Source: Salinimicrobium gaetbulicola
GTDB lineage: Bacteria > Bacteroidota > Bacteroidia > Flavobacteriales > Flavobacteriaceae
Direction: 5' to 3'
NCBI RefSeq assembly: GCF_042676025.1
Contig: NZ_JBHTJP010000032.1
Coordinates: 992,001-1,056,000 of the forward strand
DNA: 64,000 nt
The translations under genes were made by a program, and so were the position numbers. Below, one piece after another: positions 35,031-43,179 of this stretch; position 1 is the first letter of the stretch; the number at the start of each line of letters is the position of its first letter. Below the pieces are notes generated by a model. The model had not been told where the DNA came from and ran no database searches. It saw nothing but the letters and a program-made list of their open reading frames with translations.

Positions 35031-35072
35031 CTTTTTCCGGCTCCCTTTAGGGCAGGGGCAAAACGGAAAAAG
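35031..35072 (+). repeat. CTTTTTCCGG hairpin repeat after the DUF559 gene
   Basis: Stem CTTTTTCCG/CGGAAAAAG (9 bp) around the core GCTCCCTTTAGGGCAGGGGC plus AAAA. It begins 2 bases after the DUF559 stop codon. It could also serve as the gene's terminator. Confidence 0.75.
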
Positions 35073-35462
35073 TGCAATTATTCTAACAGGCAGGTTGCTT
35101 CAGTCGCCAGGGCTTCTTCGCAAAGACGGTTCATACCTTAGATAAGTTTTTTAACTGGTTTCTGAAAAAAGAGAAAAACAACTTTCTCCAGGCAACATTT
35201 TAAGAATTTAGTTCATCAGCACACTTCGCCTAATCGCCTTCGGCGGCTCAGTGTGACAAAGTGCTTCAAAAAATAAATGACAAATTACCCCACTTCGACT
35301 CTTCCTCCTGCTGTCGCAGTCGGGCTCAGTGTGACATCCCGAAATGGGATAAAGAAAATATCTAAGGACGTCATGCTGAATTTATTTCAGCATCTTTAGG
35401 TTCTTAGTCAATAGACCCTGAAACAAGTTCAGGGTGACTGGGAAAAGGCCAACGGCTAAAGT
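35073..35462. repeat. Repeat-filled gap (GTCACACTGAGC family and TTCAG hairpins)
   Basis: No gene is seen. Two minus-orientation units of the GTCACACTGAGC family (35221-35257 and 35291-35335), the hairpin ATGCTGAA-TTTAT-TTCAGCAT (35373-35393) and the hairpin CCCTGAA-ACAAG-TTCAGGG (35416-35434). The last two share the inner part TGAA/TTCA but differ outside with pairing kept. Confidence 0.65.
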
Positions 35463-36104
35463 CTACTTCCGCCTGCTGATGGTCAGTCCATCCCGTATGG
35501 GCAGCATCACTGTTTCCAGTCGGTTATCTTCTGCGAGGAGTCGGTTGTACTCCAGTAAGGCTATCGTAGACTCATCATCTTTCTTTACGTCTTCTACCAC
35601 CTTCCCGCTCCACAGGACATTATCGGAAAGGATGATCCCGCCGGGATTCAGTTTTTCCATTATTAGTTGGAAGTAAGCCGGGTAATTGGGTTTATCGGCG
35701 TCTATAAAGACCAGGTCGAAATTTTCCTTTAAAGTCGGGATGATGTCCGTAGCATCTCCCAGGTGCTGTTTGATATTGTCCTTATATTCCGAAGCATCAA
35801 AATACTTTTTCTGAAGGTCGAACAATTCCTCGTTGATGTCGATGGTATGAAGAACCCCTTCTTTTTTCATCCCTTCTGCCAGACACAAAGCCGAATATCC
35901 TGTATAGGTTCCTATCTCCAGAATATTCTTCGGATTCACCAGTTTGGAGATCATACTCAATACCCTTCCCTGGTAATGACCGCTCAGCATACGTGGTTGC
36001 AGGACTTTCTGGTTGGTCTCGCGATTTAGTTGCTGAAGTAGTTCCGGTTCTTTGGCAGAATGAGCAACGACATAGTCGTCGATCTTTTGAGGAAGGAAAT
36101 GCAT
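35463..36104 (-). CDS. Class I SAM-dependent O-methyltransferase (family 3, CCoAOMT/COMT-like)
   Basis: 213 aa. PRMLSGHYQGRVLSMISKLV, ILEIGTYTGYSALCLAEG (SAM-binding E-I-G-T-x-T-G-Y-S), LHTIDINEE (acidic residue that binds the ribose), FDLVFIDADKPNYPAYF (metal-binding D-A-D-K) and DNVLWSGKV are in the order of the catechol/caffeoyl-CoA O-methyltransferase family. Substrate unknown. It is separated from tatA by a 374-base gap and reads in the same direction. Confidence 0.92.
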   Translation of the reverse strand: MHFLPQKIDDYVVAHSAKEPELLQQLNRETNQKVLQPRMLSGHYQGRVLSMISKLVNPKNILEIGTYTGYSALCLAEGMKKEGVLHTIDINEELFDLQKKYFDASEYKDNIKQHLGDATDIIPTLKENFDLVFIDADKPNYPAYFQLIMEKLNPGGIILSDNVLWSGKVVEDVKKDDESTIALLEYNRLLAEDNRLETVMLPIRDGLTISRRK

Positions 36105-36478
36105 GGGTTCGAAGTTAAATTTTAGAATGCGAAATTACGAAATTTATCGGCTGTTGACGGTTGGCCATTGGCTGTTGGCTGTCTGTCAACTTTTTTTAGT
36201 GGACAGAGGACAGAAGATTGTGGAATAGATAATCGGGGAATGGTGATTGGGGATTGGAATATCTTCTCAGATATAGTTGTGATGCTGAAATTTCCCTATG
36301 AAAACATGGAACCTGATTTCCCAAATTACTTTTTCGGCTCCCTTTAGGGGCGGGGCAAAACGAAAAAGAGTAAAGACTTAACATCCGAATTTTATTCGGC
36401 ATCCCTTGTTTACCTCTCGACTCCGCTCGAGGAGACATTACCCACAACTGACAACCCGGAACCGGCAACAGCTAACAG
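36105..36478. repeat. Repeat-filled gap between the methyltransferase and tatA
   Basis: Contains a GGCTGTTGACGGTTGGCCAT tract (36149-36180), the word GGTGATTGGGGATTGG (36241 on), a CTTTTTCG hairpin (36329-36368, separate entry), CTCGACTCCGCTCGAG (36415 on) and a CAACTGACAACCCGGAACC tract up to the tatA stop. An open minus frame at 36196-36468 consists only of these repeats and is not called as a gene. Confidence 0.6.
36329..36368 (+). repeat. CTTTTTCG hairpin repeat
   Basis: Stem CTTTTTCG/CGAAAAAG (8 bp) around the core GCTCCCTTTAGGGGCGGGGC plus AAAA. Compared with the 35031 copy, both stem arms have lost one base of the CC/GG, so the pairing is kept. Confidence 0.72.
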
Positions 36479-36772
36479 CTAAAATCGTCGTTTCACAGAT
36501 CCCGTGATCTCCTCAATATCTTCCTTTACCTGGTCGATCTCTTTCTTCACGCTATCGGTCATGCCCTGAGCATCGATTCCCTGCTTATCGGCACTTTTCA
36601 TTACCTCAGATTTGATGTCGTTGGTTGCGTTTTTGATACTGCGCATACCCTGTCCAAGGCCCTTCGCGATCTCAGGGATCTTGTCGGCGCCAAAGACCAT
36701 TACCAGTATAAAAACTATAAAGGCGACCTCGGCTCCACTGATAAAAAGAGGTAGTGTTTGCATAGGCTGCAA
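36479..36772 (-). CDS. tatA: Twin-arginine translocase subunit TatA/TatE
   Basis: 97 aa. One N-terminal membrane helix (LFISGAEVAFIVFILVMVFG), then the hinge FGADKIPEIAKGLGQGMR, the TatA amphipathic helix with the conserved F-G and P, and a charged tail. In Bacteroidota the usual E/G of the helix reads as here (GAEV). It forms the pore of the Tat system for folded proteins; no tatC is in the window. MQPMQ offers two starts; the second, three codons on, is equally likely. Confidence 0.92.
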   Translation of the reverse strand: MQPMQTLPLFISGAEVAFIVFILVMVFGADKIPEIAKGLGQGMRSIKNATNDIKSEVMKSADKQGIDAQGMTDSVKKEIDQVKEDIEEITGSVKRRF

Positions 36773-36837
36773 ATATACTCACAAATTAAATCATTAAAAA
36801 AGCCGACTTGTTAAAAAACCTCCCCGCCCTACGGGCA

Positions 36838-36856
36838 CCCCTCCTTCCTGGAGGGG
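36838..36856. repeat. CCCCTCC hairpin repeat
   Basis: CCCCTCC-TTCCT-GGAGGGG, a 7 bp stem with a 5-base loop, related to the longer one at 36990. Confidence 0.55.
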
Positions 36857-36937
36857 ATCAAATTAAATGACTTCAGAAGCATTTTTCAAAACCGCCTTTA
36901 GCTGATTTCACCGGATAAAAGTTGTCATAGCACCCAT

Positions 36938-36963
36938 AAAAAAAACCCTCCGCACGGAGGGTT
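36938..36963 (-). terminator. Terminator of the M1 peptidase gene
   Basis: 9 bp stem AACCCTCCG/CGGAGGGTT (36944-36952 with 36955-36963), loop CA. On the minus strand it is followed by a T run (eight T at 36938-36945, partly inside the stem), so it fits a terminator for the leftward M1-like peptidase gene, 86 bases after its stop. Confidence 0.7.
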
Positions 36964-36989
36964 CCCTTAAATATATTTTTCCCTAAGCT

Positions 36990-37032
36990 CCCCTCCTTTT
37001 TAAAGGAGGGGAATGTCCGCCCATGGCGGACA
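36990..37032. repeat. Two adjacent hairpin repeats
   Basis: CCCCTCCTTT-TT-AAAGGAGGGG (36990-37011, 10 bp stem) and TGTCCGCC-CAT-GGCGGACA (37014-37032, 8 bp stem) side by side, just downstream of the M1 peptidase stop codon. They belong to the palindromic intergenic repeats of this genome. Confidence 0.65.
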
Positions 37033-37049
37033 GGGGTGGTCAGGGGTAG

Positions 37050-39371
37050 TTACCCCTGGTTCTTTTCTTTAAATTCCTGGAACTTATCCTTCTCAGGTGT
37101 TTGTGGCCATGAGTTGTTATCTGTGTTCACATCAGCAGTTTCAAGATCTGGATCTACCGTGATCTTTACGATCTCCTTATCTGTAGCCATAGCTCTGCTC
37201 ACGCGGTCATCGTTCTTTCTCCAGATCTGTGCCGGATAGGTCACTTTTTCAGAAGTACCATCAGCATAGGTATATTCCACGATCAAAGGCATTACCAAAC
37301 CTCCCGGCTTGTTGAAGCTTACCTCGTAGAAATACTTAGGCATTTTCATCTTTTGGCGCTGCTCCGGAGTGAAGTTATCCATTAGATACTCATTAAGAGT
37401 TGGAGCGTTCTCTACCGGAGTCTTACCTTTCATTTCAGGATTCATTTCCTCTCCGTCTTCAGCAACCACATATAAAAGATCCATAGAAGAAGGATCCTGA
37501 ACGCCGTAACGCTTCAGAAGCTCTGTACCTTCTTTGGTAGGCTTATCGGTCACGTAATATTTCTTTACACCTTCAATTCCTATATCAACATAATCTGTAG
37601 TATAGAACCAACCTCTCCAGAACCAGTCAAGGTCTACAGCCGAAGCGTCTTCCATCGTTCTGAAGAAATCTTCAGGAGTCGGGTGTTTGAACATCCATCT
37701 TTGGGCGTAGGTTTTAAAAGCATAGTCAAAAAGCTCTTTCCCCATCACTGTTTCACGCAGAATGTTCAGCGCGGTCGCCGGTTTTCCGTAGGCATTATTC
37801 CCCAGCTGATACACATGCTCAGGGTTAGACATGATAGGCGCGATATACTTTTGATCACCCTTCATATAGTTTACGATCTTAGAAGGCTGGCCTCTTCTGG
37901 AAGGGTATGCTGTGTTAGGAGCGATATCTTCAGGATATCTTTCCCCATATTCCTGCTCAGCGATATACTGCATGAAAGTATCAAGACCTTCGTCCATCCA
38001 TCCCCACTGGCGCTCATCAGAATTTACGATCATTGGGAAGAAGTTGTGTCCCACCTCGTGGATGATCACACTCATCATTCCGTATTTCACACGATCGCTG
38101 TAATTCCCGTTCTCATCTGGACGCCCGTAGTTCCAGCAGATCATTGGATACTCCATTCCCTGGTTCTTCGCGTGAACCGAAATGGCCTTGTGATATGGAT
38201 ATTCAAAAGTATGATCTGAAAATGACTGAAGCGTGTGAGCCACTACCTTAGTAGAATAATCTTCCCAAAGTGGATTTCCTTCTTTAGGATACATGGACAC
38301 CGCCATTACATCTTTACTTCCAACCTTCACGGCCATCATATCCCAGATGAATTTTCTTGAAGTAGCGAAAGCGAAATCACGCACCATTTCAGCTTTCAGC
38401 TTCCAGGTCTTCTTTTTGTCTGAAAATCCTTTTTCGGCAGCTTCAGCTTCCGCCTGGGTAACGATCATTACAGGCTTGTCATATGTATTTTTAGCCTTTT
38501 CGTAGCGGTTCATCATTTCCTTGGTGAACACTTCCTTTCTATTCTGAAGTTCTCCCGTTCCGTCAAGCACATGGTCTGCAGGCACGGTGATGTTCACTTC
38601 ATAATCTCCGAAAGGCAAGGCGAACTCTCCGCTTCCCCAGAACTGGTAATTCTGCCATCCTTCCACGTCATTGTAAACAGCCATTCTTGGAAAGAACTGG
38701 GCGATCACATACGCGTTGTTCCCGTCTTCCGGGAAATGCTCGTATCCGGAACGGGCGCGGTTGGTCACGTGGTTGTTCACATTGTACCACCAGGCGATAT
38801 CAAAAGTATAGCTCTCCCCTGCCTTTAATGGCTTCGGAAGATCAACCCTCATCATAGTCTGATTAATTACAGTTTTAAGAGGCTTTCCATTCGCGCTTAC
38901 TTCTGTAATATTGAATCCGCCGTCAAAGGCCTCTTCCATATATTCAGAAACAAACGTTCCGGGCTGGGCAACAGGAGCGATCCCGTTTCCATCCTTCAGT
39001 TTCGCAACCGATTCTTTAGAACGGATATTCTGATCTAACTGAACCCAAAGATATTCCAGGTCGTTAGGAGAATTATTGTGATAAGTGATGGTCTCGCGAC
39101 CGGTAAGCTTTTGAGTGCGGTCATCTAATTCGATGTCCATTTTATAATCGGCCTCGTTCTGGTAATATTCGGGACCGGGCGCACCACTACCGGTGCGATA
39201 TTGATTAGGGGTAGAAAACTCCTGATACAGTTGCCTGAATTTGTTTTGATTAAGATGACCGCCTTCTTTTACTTCCTGCTGAAGTTCAGCAGGCGCCTCT
39301 GTCTCCTGGGCCATGACACCCGCAGAGAAGAAAATGAAAAAAGCAGCTAGTGCCGTTTTGAATGATCTCAT
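37050..39371 (-). CDS. M1-family zinc metallopeptidase, secreted
   Basis: 773 aa. Signal peptide SFKTALAAFFIFFSAGVMAQ. An N-terminal beta domain (ELDDRTQKLTGRETITYHNN) is followed by the catalytic domain with HEVGH (about residues 434-438) and the third zinc ligand E in DEGLDTF (about 457), and MICWNYGRPDENG before it. The usual G-x-M-E-N exopeptidase motif reads GMEYPMIC. Such proteins are common in Bacteroidota as periplasmic M1-like peptidases of unknown substrate. The gene is followed by a terminator and preceded by a gap of 55 bases to the DUF6702-like gene in the same direction. Confidence 0.92.
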   Translation of the reverse strand: MRSFKTALAAFFIFFSAGVMAQETEAPAELQQEVKEGGHLNQNKFRQLYQEFSTPNQYRTGSGAPGPEYYQNEADYKMDIELDDRTQKLTGRETITYHNNSPNDLEYLWVQLDQNIRSKESVAKLKDGNGIAPVAQPGTFVSEYMEEAFDGGFNITEVSANGKPLKTVINQTMMRVDLPKPLKAGESYTFDIAWWYNVNNHVTNRARSGYEHFPEDGNNAYVIAQFFPRMAVYNDVEGWQNYQFWGSGEFALPFGDYEVNITVPADHVLDGTGELQNRKEVFTKEMMNRYEKAKNTYDKPVMIVTQAEAEAAEKGFSDKKKTWKLKAEMVRDFAFATSRKFIWDMMAVKVGSKDVMAVSMYPKEGNPLWEDYSTKVVAHTLQSFSDHTFEYPYHKAISVHAKNQGMEYPMICWNYGRPDENGNYSDRVKYGMMSVIIHEVGHNFFPMIVNSDERQWGWMDEGLDTFMQYIAEQEYGERYPEDIAPNTAYPSRRGQPSKIVNYMKGDQKYIAPIMSNPEHVYQLGNNAYGKPATALNILRETVMGKELFDYAFKTYAQRWMFKHPTPEDFFRTMEDASAVDLDWFWRGWFYTTDYVDIGIEGVKKYYVTDKPTKEGTELLKRYGVQDPSSMDLLYVVAEDGEEMNPEMKGKTPVENAPTLNEYLMDNFTPEQRQKMKMPKYFYEVSFNKPGGLVMPLIVEYTYADGTSEKVTYPAQIWRKNDDRVSRAMATDKEIVKITVDPDLETADVNTDNNSWPQTPEKDKFQEFKEKNQG

Positions 39372-39426
39372 ATTTAAAATTTAAGTTTAGGTTGCTAAAA
39401 ATAATTTTTTTCTAAAATCCCGCAAT

Positions 39427-39930
39427 TTAATTGCTGAACTTTAAGATTCCATCTACTTCTGACCTTGTTAAAAGCAGACTTTTAATGGTTCCTTTGTACT
39501 CTACCTTGATCACATTTTTTTGCTCCGGAAAAATGTCGGTTAAAACCGCGTTTTTGACAAAAATATTCTGGATGGGTTCCACGTCGGTAACCTCAATGTA
39601 GATAAGCAATTCATCCTTGTCATATTCCTTCCCAAGATAATTGAGCTCGACTTCCTTCCCGTTGACTCGTATTTTGAACTTATCGTTGAAATAGCGTTCA
39701 ATGAATTCGTCGGATTTGGGGTGTTCTCCTTTCTTCAGCAGAAAAAGGTCCGGGTGGTATCTTTCTTTCAAAAGTTTTTCAAGATCATCAATAAACACGT
39801 GGGAAATGATCTGAAGCGACCTGTTCTTTTCATTGTACTCAATGTCAGTCGCGCTCACGTAAAACTTATGCGCTGCGGTAAAAGAAAGCAACGGTAATAG
39901 GGCAATAAAAAGCAATAAAGTTTTTCTCAT
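39427..39930 (-). CDS. DUF6702-like secreted protein
   Basis: 167 aa started at the ATG of MRKTLLLFIALLPLLSF, a signal peptide; a longer frame adds 22 residues without signal character. AAHKFYVSATDIEYNEKNRS and HVFIDDLEKLLKER are typical of a family found next to M1 peptidase genes in flavobacteria. The rest is a beta-rich domain. Function unknown. Start of the M1 gene is 55 bases downstream, so the two are probably co-transcribed. Confidence 0.75.
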   Translation of the reverse strand: MRKTLLLFIALLPLLSFTAAHKFYVSATDIEYNEKNRSLQIISHVFIDDLEKLLKERYHPDLFLLKKGEHPKSDEFIERYFNDKFKIRVNGKEVELNYLGKEYDKDELLIYIEVTDVEPIQNIFVKNAVLTDIFPEQKNVIKVEYKGTIKSLLLTRSEVDGILKFSN

Positions 39931-40153
39931 GTACCTGATTTTTTGAAGTCCCTGAAACGGAAACTTCACGCTTCCCTGTTTTTCCTCCGGAAGCAACCCC
40001 TATAATTAATCAAATATTATTCCACTAAAATATTCGCTTCATTGAGGCAATTAAAGTCTTAGACGATGAAAAGGGAAAAAAGTTTAATGAAAAGGTATTT
40101 TTTATAAGTGAAGTGGATATAACCTTATAAAAGTGAGTGAATTTCGTAGTCAG

Positions 40154-40978
40154 TTATTTATTGTTTTCCGGGGAATCCTTATTGAATTCAGCACTTTTCA
40201 CCATCAAGAATTGCATGAGGTCCATTTCCTTTTCTTTCTTAAACATTTCGTCAGATAATCCTTTTTCATGTATGAATTCAAGAAAATCGGCAATCTCTTT
40301 AGATGAAATATGAAGCACCTCCTCAAAAAAGGAATTATCGTATCGGGTTCTTAAAAGACGTTCCATTTCAACTGGTCCATAGGAATACTGCGGAAGAATG
40401 GGAGCAGGTTTGGTTTTCTTCGGAAAAATGAGTTGCCCGATCTTGTCCGCAATTGCCAGAATATTTATAGCAGTTGACGGGCCGCTCTTTTCTCCCAAGG
40501 CCGCATTGGCTACAGCCGATTGACGGTCGGGAGAGACAGGGTTGAAAAGTTTATTAACTTCAGCCGCAGAAAAATCCGGGAGATCTACTTTTTCGACCTT
40601 GATGTTCTTCACATCATTTCCTACCAGGCCGGTAAGGTCATGTGATCTCAAAACCACTTCGGGTAATTCGTTCAAGCCTTCCGCGATCTCTACGTTCAGA
40701 ATCTTTTTTTCAATGATATCATCATTGATCACAATTAATAATTCCCGGTATTGAACCGCTGAAAAATAAAGACTATCTCCCGCTTTGACCTGAAGGCTAA
40801 AGTCACCCGTAGAAGATGACACCGTACCCTGAGAAGAGTTTTTATTAAATATGGTAATTCCTTCCACCTCAGCCCCGGCAGGAACTTTGATATTACCCTC
40901 AACCTCTATTCGGTCATTGGTTTGAGCAAAAGAAATTCCTGAGAAAAGGATCAAAAAAGAAAAGAAAAGTTTCTTCAT
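40154..40978 (-). CDS. CarboxypepD_reg-like domain protein A
   Basis: 274 aa from the ATG before KKLFFSFLILFSGISFAQ (signal peptide); a further upstream ATG would only add 26 residues of non-signal type. VEGNIKVPAGAEVEGITIFN and TVSSSTGDFSLQVKAGDSLYFSAVQYREL (shown in short parts) form the beta-sandwich seen at the N-terminus of TonB-dependent receptors, but no receptor barrel follows. The C-terminal half (LPEVVLRSHDLTG, then a helical region ending KEMDLMQFLMVKSAEFN) is shared with the next gene. Periplasmic role unknown. Confidence 0.82.
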   Translation of the reverse strand: MKKLFFSFLILFSGISFAQTNDRIEVEGNIKVPAGAEVEGITIFNKNSSQGTVSSSTGDFSLQVKAGDSLYFSAVQYRELLIVINDDIIEKKILNVEIAEGLNELPEVVLRSHDLTGLVGNDVKNIKVEKVDLPDFSAAEVNKLFNPVSPDRQSAVANAALGEKSGPSTAINILAIADKIGQLIFPKKTKPAPILPQYSYGPVEMERLLRTRYDNSFFEEVLHISSKEIADFLEFIHEKGLSDEMFKKEKEMDLMQFLMVKSAEFNKDSPENNK

Positions 40979-41034
40979 TTGAGATAAAGAAACGAAAAAT
41001 ATTGAAATACGCAGGTTGAGTGGCCATTCGTGCC

Positions 41035-41281
41035 TGTCACTTCGAGTGGTTTTCAAAACTGATAAGTTTTGGAAATTGTATCGAGAAATCAGGAATCGGC
41101 CAAATTAACCTAAACGGACGGAAAGACCTTGGAACCCAATAATGCTTGTAAACTTCATTTTAACGTAGTGTCAGTTTAGCCGGCTTGGAGATTCCTCCTT
41201 CCGTCGGAATGACAACTTTCGACATCCGATTCTTGACTCTTGTCTCTTGACTACCGCCTATCGACTCACGTCTCCCGACTA
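41035..41281. repeat. Degenerate repeat tract between the two paralogues
   Basis: GTCACTTCGAGTGG and TTTTCAAAACTGATAAGTTTTGG (an imperfect hairpin, about 41050-41072) at the left, GTCGGAATGACAAC near 41203 and a CTTGTCTCTTGACTACCGCC tract up to the stop of the next gene. No gene is seen. Confidence 0.45.
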
Positions 41282-42061
41282 TTAATTACTCCCCGCTTTG
41301 ATCTCTTTATACCGCTGACTCTGCACCACTAAAAATTCAATTAACTTCATTTCATTCTTTGGTTTGAGCATGGCTTTGGTCAGTCCGTTATCTTCTGCGA
41401 AATAGATAAATTCCTTGATGTTCTCTTTTTTTATGTTCAGGTTTTCATTGAAGAAATCGTCATCATATAAAAGAAGGATCTCGTCTTCCAGTTCTTCAGA
41501 CTCCTCAATGTTTATAACCTCCCGGCTTTTCAAAATATTCCGGAAGATATTGGCGAAATTCGCTCCATTTACCATCATACTGGTACGCATGGCAGCGTTT
41601 GGGGGCGAGACCAGCGAATCGGGTGGAAATTCCCATTCATAAGGATCGATCTCAGCAGCCGATTTATTGGGCAGGTCGAGATCTGAAGTCGGAATGATCT
41701 GTACGTCCACCCGCACATTTCCGGAGAGGTCGTAAGGCGTCACCACCACTTCAGGCAATTCTGTAACGGCTTCAGAAACGAATACGTTCAATTCACGGGT
41801 AGTGATCACCCCTTCATCTATGATCACCGAAAAATCCTGGAATTGCAGGGAGGAAAAACTAAGGGTGTCTCCTTCCGCGGCACGAATCTGAAAAAGTCCT
41901 GCCTCATTGGAGATCGTGGCTCTCATAGCTGTGGAATTTACAATGGAAATTCCCTGTGGGTCTTCCCCTGCCGGAACCTTGATCGTTCCGTTGATCAACA
42001 CTCGTTGAGAAAATCCGGTAAGGGAGATGAGAAAAATTAAAAAAGTTAGAAAGGTTTTCAT
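41282..42061 (-). CDS. CarboxypepD_reg-like domain protein B
   Basis: 259 aa. Signal peptide KTFLTFLIFLISLTGFSQ. INGTIKVPAGEDPQGISIVN, TISNEAGLFQIRAAEGDTLS, ELPEVVVTPYDLSGN and the end MKLIEFLVVQSQRYKEI line up with protein A, so the two are an old tandem duplication. Same direction and separated by about 300 bases with degenerate repeats. Function unknown; the family has no catalytic residues. Confidence 0.82.
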   Translation of the reverse strand: MKTFLTFLIFLISLTGFSQRVLINGTIKVPAGEDPQGISIVNSTAMRATISNEAGLFQIRAAEGDTLSFSSLQFQDFSVIIDEGVITTRELNVFVSEAVTELPEVVVTPYDLSGNVRVDVQIIPTSDLDLPNKSAAEIDPYEWEFPPDSLVSPPNAAMRTSMMVNGANFANIFRNILKSREVINIEESEELEDEILLLYDDDFFNENLNIKKENIKEFIYFAEDNGLTKAMLKPKNEMKLIEFLVVQSQRYKEIKAGSN

Positions 42062-42471
42062 AGGTCGGATTTTCTTAAAGTAACAAAATCAATTGTTTAC
42101 AAAAATCTAAACCCCGACTAAACTTTAGTTAAATCTCGAAATGTTTAAGGTTTAAGGTTTATGGTTTGTTGAGTGGGGAGTCCTAAATAGGGTTGACCGT
42201 TTTTTGAAGTTGATTATTTTATCTAAAGTTACTAATTCTTATTTCATCTCTATTTTTTCGCCACGAATACACGAATTAATTCTTTCTGTCCTCTACCCTC
42301 TGTCCACTGTCCTCTCTTTAACTTGTTGATTGTTTCTATCACTCTTCAAAGAGTCACAACTTCCCAACTTCACAAGATCACAGCTTCACCCGGTCACAAC
42401 TTCACAACTTCACTCCCTCACCTCTTCACTACCTCCCAACAATTAAGTATTTTTACAAAAAACCCGATCAT
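42062..42471. repeat. Gap with a CACAACTTCACAACTTCAC tract
   Basis: No gene is seen. It is a divergent promoter region with AT-rich parts at 42195-42260; TCCTCTACCCTCTGTCCACTG around 42290 and a TCACAACTTCACAACTTCAC-type tract at 42353-42440 directly before pepE. Confidence 0.5.
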
Positions 42472-43179
42472 ATGAAAAATCTCATCCTGGCAAGTACCTC
42501 TACCTTACACGGACAGGATTACTTAGAATATCTTATTCCTGAACTAAAAAAGCATTTTTCAGGATGCTCAGAAATAGTATTTATCCCATTTGCCCGCCCC
42601 GGCGGAATATCGCATGATGAATATACCTCCCTTGCTCAAAAGGCCTTTGAAAAAGCCGGACTTCGAGTGAAAGGGCTTCATGAATTTAAAAATGCCGCGA
42701 CAGCAGTATCTCAAGCAGAAGGGATCTTCACCGGCGGTGGGAACACGTTCTTGCTCGTGAAACAGCTTTATGACCATGAATTGATCGTTCCTCTGAAAAA
42801 CGCGATCTCCAACGGCACTCCTTACCTGGGAACCAGCGCAGGCACTAATATTGGCGGTCTTACCATGAAAACCACCAATGATATGCCCATCGTTTACCCG
42901 CCAAGTTTCAATACCCTGGGATTTGTTCCTTTCAATATCAATCCGCATTATCTGGATCCGGACCCAAACTCTACGCATAAGGGTGAAACCCGCGAAACCC
43001 GTATCAAGGAATTCCATCAATTCAATACCCCTCCAGTGGTGGGACTGCGTGAAGGAAGCTGGCTCGAAGTAAAAGGAGAGAATATCACTTTAAAAGGAAA
43101 GCTTACCGCAAGGATCTTTGAAGCAGGACAGGAACCATATGAAGTTGAACCCGAAACAAGCCTGAATGACCTCAGCTAA
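42472..43179 (+). CDS. pepE: Peptidase E (alpha-aspartyl dipeptidase, S51)
   Basis: 235 aa. Cleaves Asp-X dipeptides. GIFTGGGNTFLLVKQLYD and YLGTSAGTNIGG, where the Ser is the nucleophile (about residue 122), are the S51 signature; the His is in NINPHYLDPDP. FIPFARPGG near the N-terminus and EGSWLEV near the C-terminus also match. It overlaps the glutaminase start by 14 bases, an arrangement that points to a joint role in amino-acid release (Asp, Glu). Confidence 0.93.
   Translation: MKNLILASTSTLHGQDYLEYLIPELKKHFSGCSEIVFIPFARPGGISHDEYTSLAQKAFEKAGLRVKGLHEFKNAATAVSQAEGIFTGGGNTFLLVKQLYDHELIVPLKNAISNGTPYLGTSAGTNIGGLTMKTTNDMPIVYPPSFNTLGFVPFNINPHYLDPDPNSTHKGETRETRIKEFHQFNTPPVVGLREGSWLEVKGENITLKGKLTARIFEAGQEPYEVEPETSLNDLS

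Noticed and set aside
36196..36468. Open minus frame of 90 codons between the methyltransferase and tatA
   Set aside because: It is made of the hairpin and short-period repeats of this gap; no family or start signal.
42568..43020. Open minus frame of 150 codons inside pepE
   Set aside because: Antisense of a well-supported gene.
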